A stretch of DNA of 64,000 bases from JAXGMV01 sp040768445 (GTDB taxonomy: Bacteria; Chloroflexota; Anaerolineae; Anaerolineales; Anaerolineaceae): positions 2,790,001 to 2,854,000 of the forward strand of contig JAXGMV010000001.1 of NCBI GenBank assembly GCA_040768445.1, given 5' to 3'. The notes beneath the pieces were generated by a model that was not told the origin of the DNA, did not search any database, and saw only the letters and a program-made list of their open reading frames with translations. The translations under genes were made by a program, and so were the position numbers. Shown one piece after another: positions 61,171-64,000 of this stretch; position 1 is the stretch's first letter, and every line of letters begins with the position of its first letter.

Positions 61171-62565
61171 ATGAGGAGACGCACTTTAACCATTGTTGTT
61201 CTGCTCCTGTTGATTGCCGTGGCGATTTGGATTGATCTTCCAAACAATCCCGGCATCAAGTTGGGAAACTTTAGCCGCAGTCTCGATGTTGTACTTGGTC
61301 TTGACCTTCAAGGTGGACTTCAGGTACTGCTTGAAGCAGATGTACCAGCGGATGTGACGGTTGATCCGCAGTCGATGGAGGATACCAAGATCATCCTTGA
61401 AAACCGAAGTAACGGTTTAGGTGTCAGCGAGGTTACCTTCCAGGTAGCCGGTGGCAGGCGTATCGTTGGTGAGTTTCCAGGGCTAACAAATACTGAAGAG
61501 GTTCTCGCAGTTCTAAAAGAAACCGGTCAGCTTGAATTTGTTGATCTTGGTGACATCTACCTTGAACCTGGTACTGTCGTTAATACCGATCTTCAAGATC
61601 AGCTTGCCCAATTCGGTAAGGTTGGTTTGGAAACACTGCCAACTGTGGAGACACCTGCCGATCCAGCTGCAACTGAAGTACCTGTTACAGATAAAATATG
61701 GCATACCATCATGACCGGCGACCAGCTCAGTTCTGTGATTGTTTCTACAGACAGTCTCGGGCAGTATGCCATTGATTTTCAGTTAAAGCCCGATGGTACA
61801 CAAATATTTGGTGAATACACAACCAATAATATAGGCAAATACCTTGCGATCGTTTTAGATAAGAAAGTCATCTCGGCACCAGTAATCAACGGCGCAATTA
61901 CCGAAGGTCAGGGCCAGATCAGCGGCGGTTTCACTCGTGACTCAGCCAACAATCTTGCCATTCAACTGCGCTATGGTTCACTGCCTGTTGCTCTGACCAT
62001 CGCTCAAACACGCGACATCAGCCCCACACTCGGCCAGGACTCCCTTCAGAAAAGTTTGATTGCCGGCATCGTGGGCTTTATCATCATCAGCCTCTTCATG
62101 ATCATCTACTACCGCCTTCCCGGCATCGTGGCTGTGTTCGCTATCATCACCTTTGGATTATTTACATTAGCCGTCTATAAAATTTTACCTGTCACGCTTA
62201 CCCTGCCAGGTATCGCAGGATTCCTGCTCAGTACTGGTGGTGCTTTGGATGCCAACATTCTCATTTTCGAGCGGATGAAAGAAGAACTTCGATCCGGTAG
62301 AAAAGTTGGACAGGCATTTGACCTGGGATGGAAACGAGCCTGGCCGTCCATTCGTGACTCAAATGCAGCCACACTCATCACCAGCGCCATTCTATTCTGG
62401 TTTGGTTCAGCTTTCGGCGCCAGCGCTGTCCGTGGTTTTGCCCTAACGCTTGCTCTCGGTGTTGCAATCAGCTTATTTGGAGCTTTAGTAGTAACCAAAA
62501 CCTACCTGAGCCTTACCCTGGAAGCCACAAAACCAAAAGACCTGAACCGTTGGTTTGGCTTATAA
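61171..62565 (+). CDS. secD: SecD protein-translocation subunit
   Basis: A 464-residue membrane protein of the SecDF complex, which uses the proton gradient to aid export. The first helix (LTIVVLLLLIAVAIWIDLPN) is followed by LGLDLQGGLQVLLEAD, the P1 external region, QGQISGGFTRDSANNLAIQLRYGSLP, and six-helix core with GALDANILIFERMKEELRSG and RDSNAATLITSAI. The P1 domain is shorter than in E. coli. Followed by secF after 12 bases. Confidence 0.95.
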   Translation: MRRRTLTIVVLLLLIAVAIWIDLPNNPGIKLGNFSRSLDVVLGLDLQGGLQVLLEADVPADVTVDPQSMEDTKIILENRSNGLGVSEVTFQVAGGRRIVGEFPGLTNTEEVLAVLKETGQLEFVDLGDIYLEPGTVVNTDLQDQLAQFGKVGLETLPTVETPADPAATEVPVTDKIWHTIMTGDQLSSVIVSTDSLGQYAIDFQLKPDGTQIFGEYTTNNIGKYLAIVLDKKVISAPVINGAITEGQGQISGGFTRDSANNLAIQLRYGSLPVALTIAQTRDISPTLGQDSLQKSLIAGIVGFIIISLFMIIYYRLPGIVAVFAIITFGLFTLAVYKILPVTLTLPGIAGFLLSTGGALDANILIFERMKEELRSGRKVGQAFDLGWKRAWPSIRDSNAATLITSAILFWFGSAFGASAVRGFALTLALGVAISLFGALVVTKTYLSLTLEATKPKDLNRWFGL

Positions 62566-62577
62566 AGGAAATGAACC

Positions 62578-63504
62578 ATGTTTAATATTCTTGGTAAACG
62601 ATACTTATTCTTTCTTGTTTCAGCCATTATCATCATTCCAGGGCTGATTATTCTGGCAATTTACGGGTTGAACTTTTCTATCGATTTCACTGGCGGTAGT
62701 TTATTGGAACTCAAATTTGATTCAGGTGTACTGCCACCAGTCAGCGATGTGACCACCTTGTTCCAGGACGAGCTGGATGTAACCGGTGTCCAGGTACAAA
62801 CCTCCGCAGATGACGTGCTCATTATTCGAACACCTGAGATTTCTGAGGAGACACGCGCGCAGGTGATTGACACCATGCAGAAGCAATTTGGTTCAAACAT
62901 CACTATGCTCAGGTTTGAGTCTGTTGGCGGTGTTGTAAGTCAAGAAGTAGCCTCAAGAGCTGCCCTGGCTGTAGCAATTGCAGCACTGGGTGTGATCCTG
63001 TACATCACATTTGCCTTCCGCGGCATTGAACACTCCTTCCGTTATGGTTTATGTGCGATTGCAGCCATGCTGCATGACATCCTTGTGATGATCAGTGTCA
63101 CTGCGATAGCCGGCAAGTTCCTTGGATGGCAGTTTGACACGCTCTTCCTGACAGCCTTTCTGACTGTAATCGGTTTTTCCGTGCAGGACAAAATCGTTGT
63201 CTTTGATCGCATCAGGGAAAACAGCGGTATCTACCGCAAGCTGGAATTTGAGAAACTGGCAAATCACTCTATTGTTCAGACATTACAACGTTCAATTAAT
63301 ACCCAGTTAATGACCTCTGAATTCCTTCTCCTGGCTCTGGCGCTGCTTGGCGGTGTCACGCTCAGAGAATTTTCGATCATCCTCCTTATCGGTTTATTCA
63401 TGGGTACTTACTCTTCAATCTTTATCGCCGCACCTATCCTGGTTATCTGGGAGAACAAGGAGTGGCGCAATTGGTTTGGACAAAAGAAGACAACAACCGC
63501 TTAA
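62578..63504 (+). CDS. secF: SecF protein-translocation subunit
   Basis: A 308-residue partner of SecD. NFSIDFTGGSLLELKFDSG is the conserved external block, followed by VSQEVASRAALAVAIAALGV, TVIGFSVQDKIVVFDRIREN and RSINTQLMTSEFLLLALALL. Length and helix count are normal. It ends the transcript: a strong terminator follows. Confidence 0.95.
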   Translation: MFNILGKRYLFFLVSAIIIIPGLIILAIYGLNFSIDFTGGSLLELKFDSGVLPPVSDVTTLFQDELDVTGVQVQTSADDVLIIRTPEISEETRAQVIDTMQKQFGSNITMLRFESVGGVVSQEVASRAALAVAIAALGVILYITFAFRGIEHSFRYGLCAIAAMLHDILVMISVTAIAGKFLGWQFDTLFLTAFLTVIGFSVQDKIVVFDRIRENSGIYRKLEFEKLANHSIVQTLQRSINTQLMTSEFLLLALALLGGVTLREFSIILLIGLFMGTYSSIFIAAPILVIWENKEWRNWFGQKKTTTA

Positions 63505-63533
63505 CACAAACAACCCAATAAAAAACCAGGGAA

Positions 63534-63559
63534 GCTTCCCTGGTTTTTTATTGAAAATG
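63534..63559 (+). terminator. Strong intrinsic terminator of secDF
   Basis: A perfect palindrome with arms AACCAGGGAAG and CTTCCCTGGTT (63534-63544 and 63545-63555) followed by TTTTTT; its left side is A-rich, so it can work in both directions. Confidence 0.9.
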
Positions 63560-63652
63560 CAAAGACCTGCATTTGTATTTAAAGAAACAAGAATCATAAT
63601 AAAATTGTAAAGAGATGCAATTATTTGATTGATACTGGAAAGGATAATTTAT

Positions 63653-64000
63653 ATGTCAAAAAAAGTGGTACTGATTACTGGCGCCAATGGTGAAATAGGA
63701 CATGGATTAATCACTAACTTGTGCGGTAATGATAATCTGGAAATTGTTGCACTTGATCTCAATTCGTTGGATGACTCACTAATGCCGCATTGTGCGGATT
63801 TTATCCAGGGTGACATCTTAAATCCCGAGATTATTGCGCATCTCAAGAACGACTACCGCTTCAACACCATTTATCACCTCGCTTCACTCCTGTCCACGTC
63901 AGCTGAGAAAAACCCGGAATTAGCCCACAAAGTGAACGTCGATGGAACAATGAACCTCTTTCAAATTGCACTTGAACATGGAAAAATGAATGATAAAGCG
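63653..64000 (+). CDS. NAD-dependent epimerase/dehydratase-family protein, partial (5' part)
   Basis: The first 116 codons of a gene cut by the right edge. ATG 63653 follows GGAAAGGA. The translation MSKKVVLITGANGEIGHGLI has the Rossmann GxxGxxG dinucleotide motif, and YRFNTIYHLASLLSTSAEKN and VNVDGTMNLFQIA match short-chain epimerases of the L-threonine dehydrogenase/UDP-sugar epimerase type. The catalytic Tyr-x-x-x-Lys is beyond the window, so substrate cannot be judged. Confidence 0.85.
   Translation, partial: MSKKVVLITGANGEIGHGLITNLCGNDNLEIVALDLNSLDDSLMPHCADFIQGDILNPEIIAHLKNDYRFNTIYHLASLLSTSAEKNPELAHKVNVDGTMNLFQIALEHGKMNDKA

Overview
The window looks like a chromosome of an anaerobic, Gram-positive-like Chloroflexota bacterium, most probably class Anaerolineae. 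This is inferred from AddAB instead of RecBCD, many lipoproteins and membrane proteins with Thr/Pro linkers (TPTP-type), an F1 ATPase block beside methylmalonyl-CoA mutase and epimerase, a RodZ-like protein, and the general style of the housekeeping genes. No rRNA or marker phylogeny is available here to confirm it.

Positions 1 to about 24.7 kb are accessory in character. The left 1.7 kb carries minus-strand plasmid/ICE-type genes (an unknown partial gene, a PUR-alpha-like protein, SSB, a DUF2958 protein) followed by a 630-base non-coding stretch with large nested inverted repeats. From 2.3 to 12.8 kb lies a plus-strand cluster: a metallopeptidase-like/VWA protein, a small protein with a HEPN-like RNxxxH motif, a MoxR-family AAA+ ATPase, a 1348-residue protein joining about 27 BspA-type leucine-rich repeats to a DUF4132 domain, a decayed second copy of the 3' end of the ATPase gene, and a second LRR protein that shares the first one's N-terminus. 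This resembles the MoxR-VWA-MolR (yeh-type) gene sets but with LRRs fused to the DUF4132 partner and a duplicated LRR cassette. A TIM-barrel-like gene, addB-addA, an IS1182-type element, a truncated WYL-type regulator remnant and a large serine recombinase follow. A small ORF next to the recombinase recurs as a second copy at 14.0 kb.

Positions 24.7 to 49.9 kb are mostly housekeeping: pyroglutamyl peptidase, a Zn peptidase, mreB and atpA-G-D-C (minus strand), an M42 peptidase, methylmalonyl-CoA epimerase and mutase, a cation antiporter with a PII-like partner, ribosomal protein L9 behind a well-formed promoter with two palindromes, a RodZ-like protein with two HTH domains, rimO, a glycosyltransferase, rsmI, a RelA/SpoT homologue with an apparently dead synthetase domain, and lipoproteins.

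At 50.1 to 50.7 kb is the most unusual non-coding structure: a tRNA-Glu(UUC) gene followed by seven tandem copies of its own 3' end, each carrying a 20-base hairpin insert at the T-stem/T-loop junction. The insert hairpin covaries between copies and several copies are followed by terminator-like hairpins.

Positions 50.8 to 64.0 kb hold an SRAP protein, a bifunctional formimidoyltransferase-cyclodeaminase, an M23 lipoprotein, dcd, a GntR/PBP-like regulator, exonuclease III, a PIG-L deacetylase, a striking TIR-transmembrane-OppA-like receptor protein, a divergently transcribed (possibly leaderless) SpoIIE-type phosphatase, secD-secF, and the start of an NAD-dependent epimerase gene cut by the window edge.
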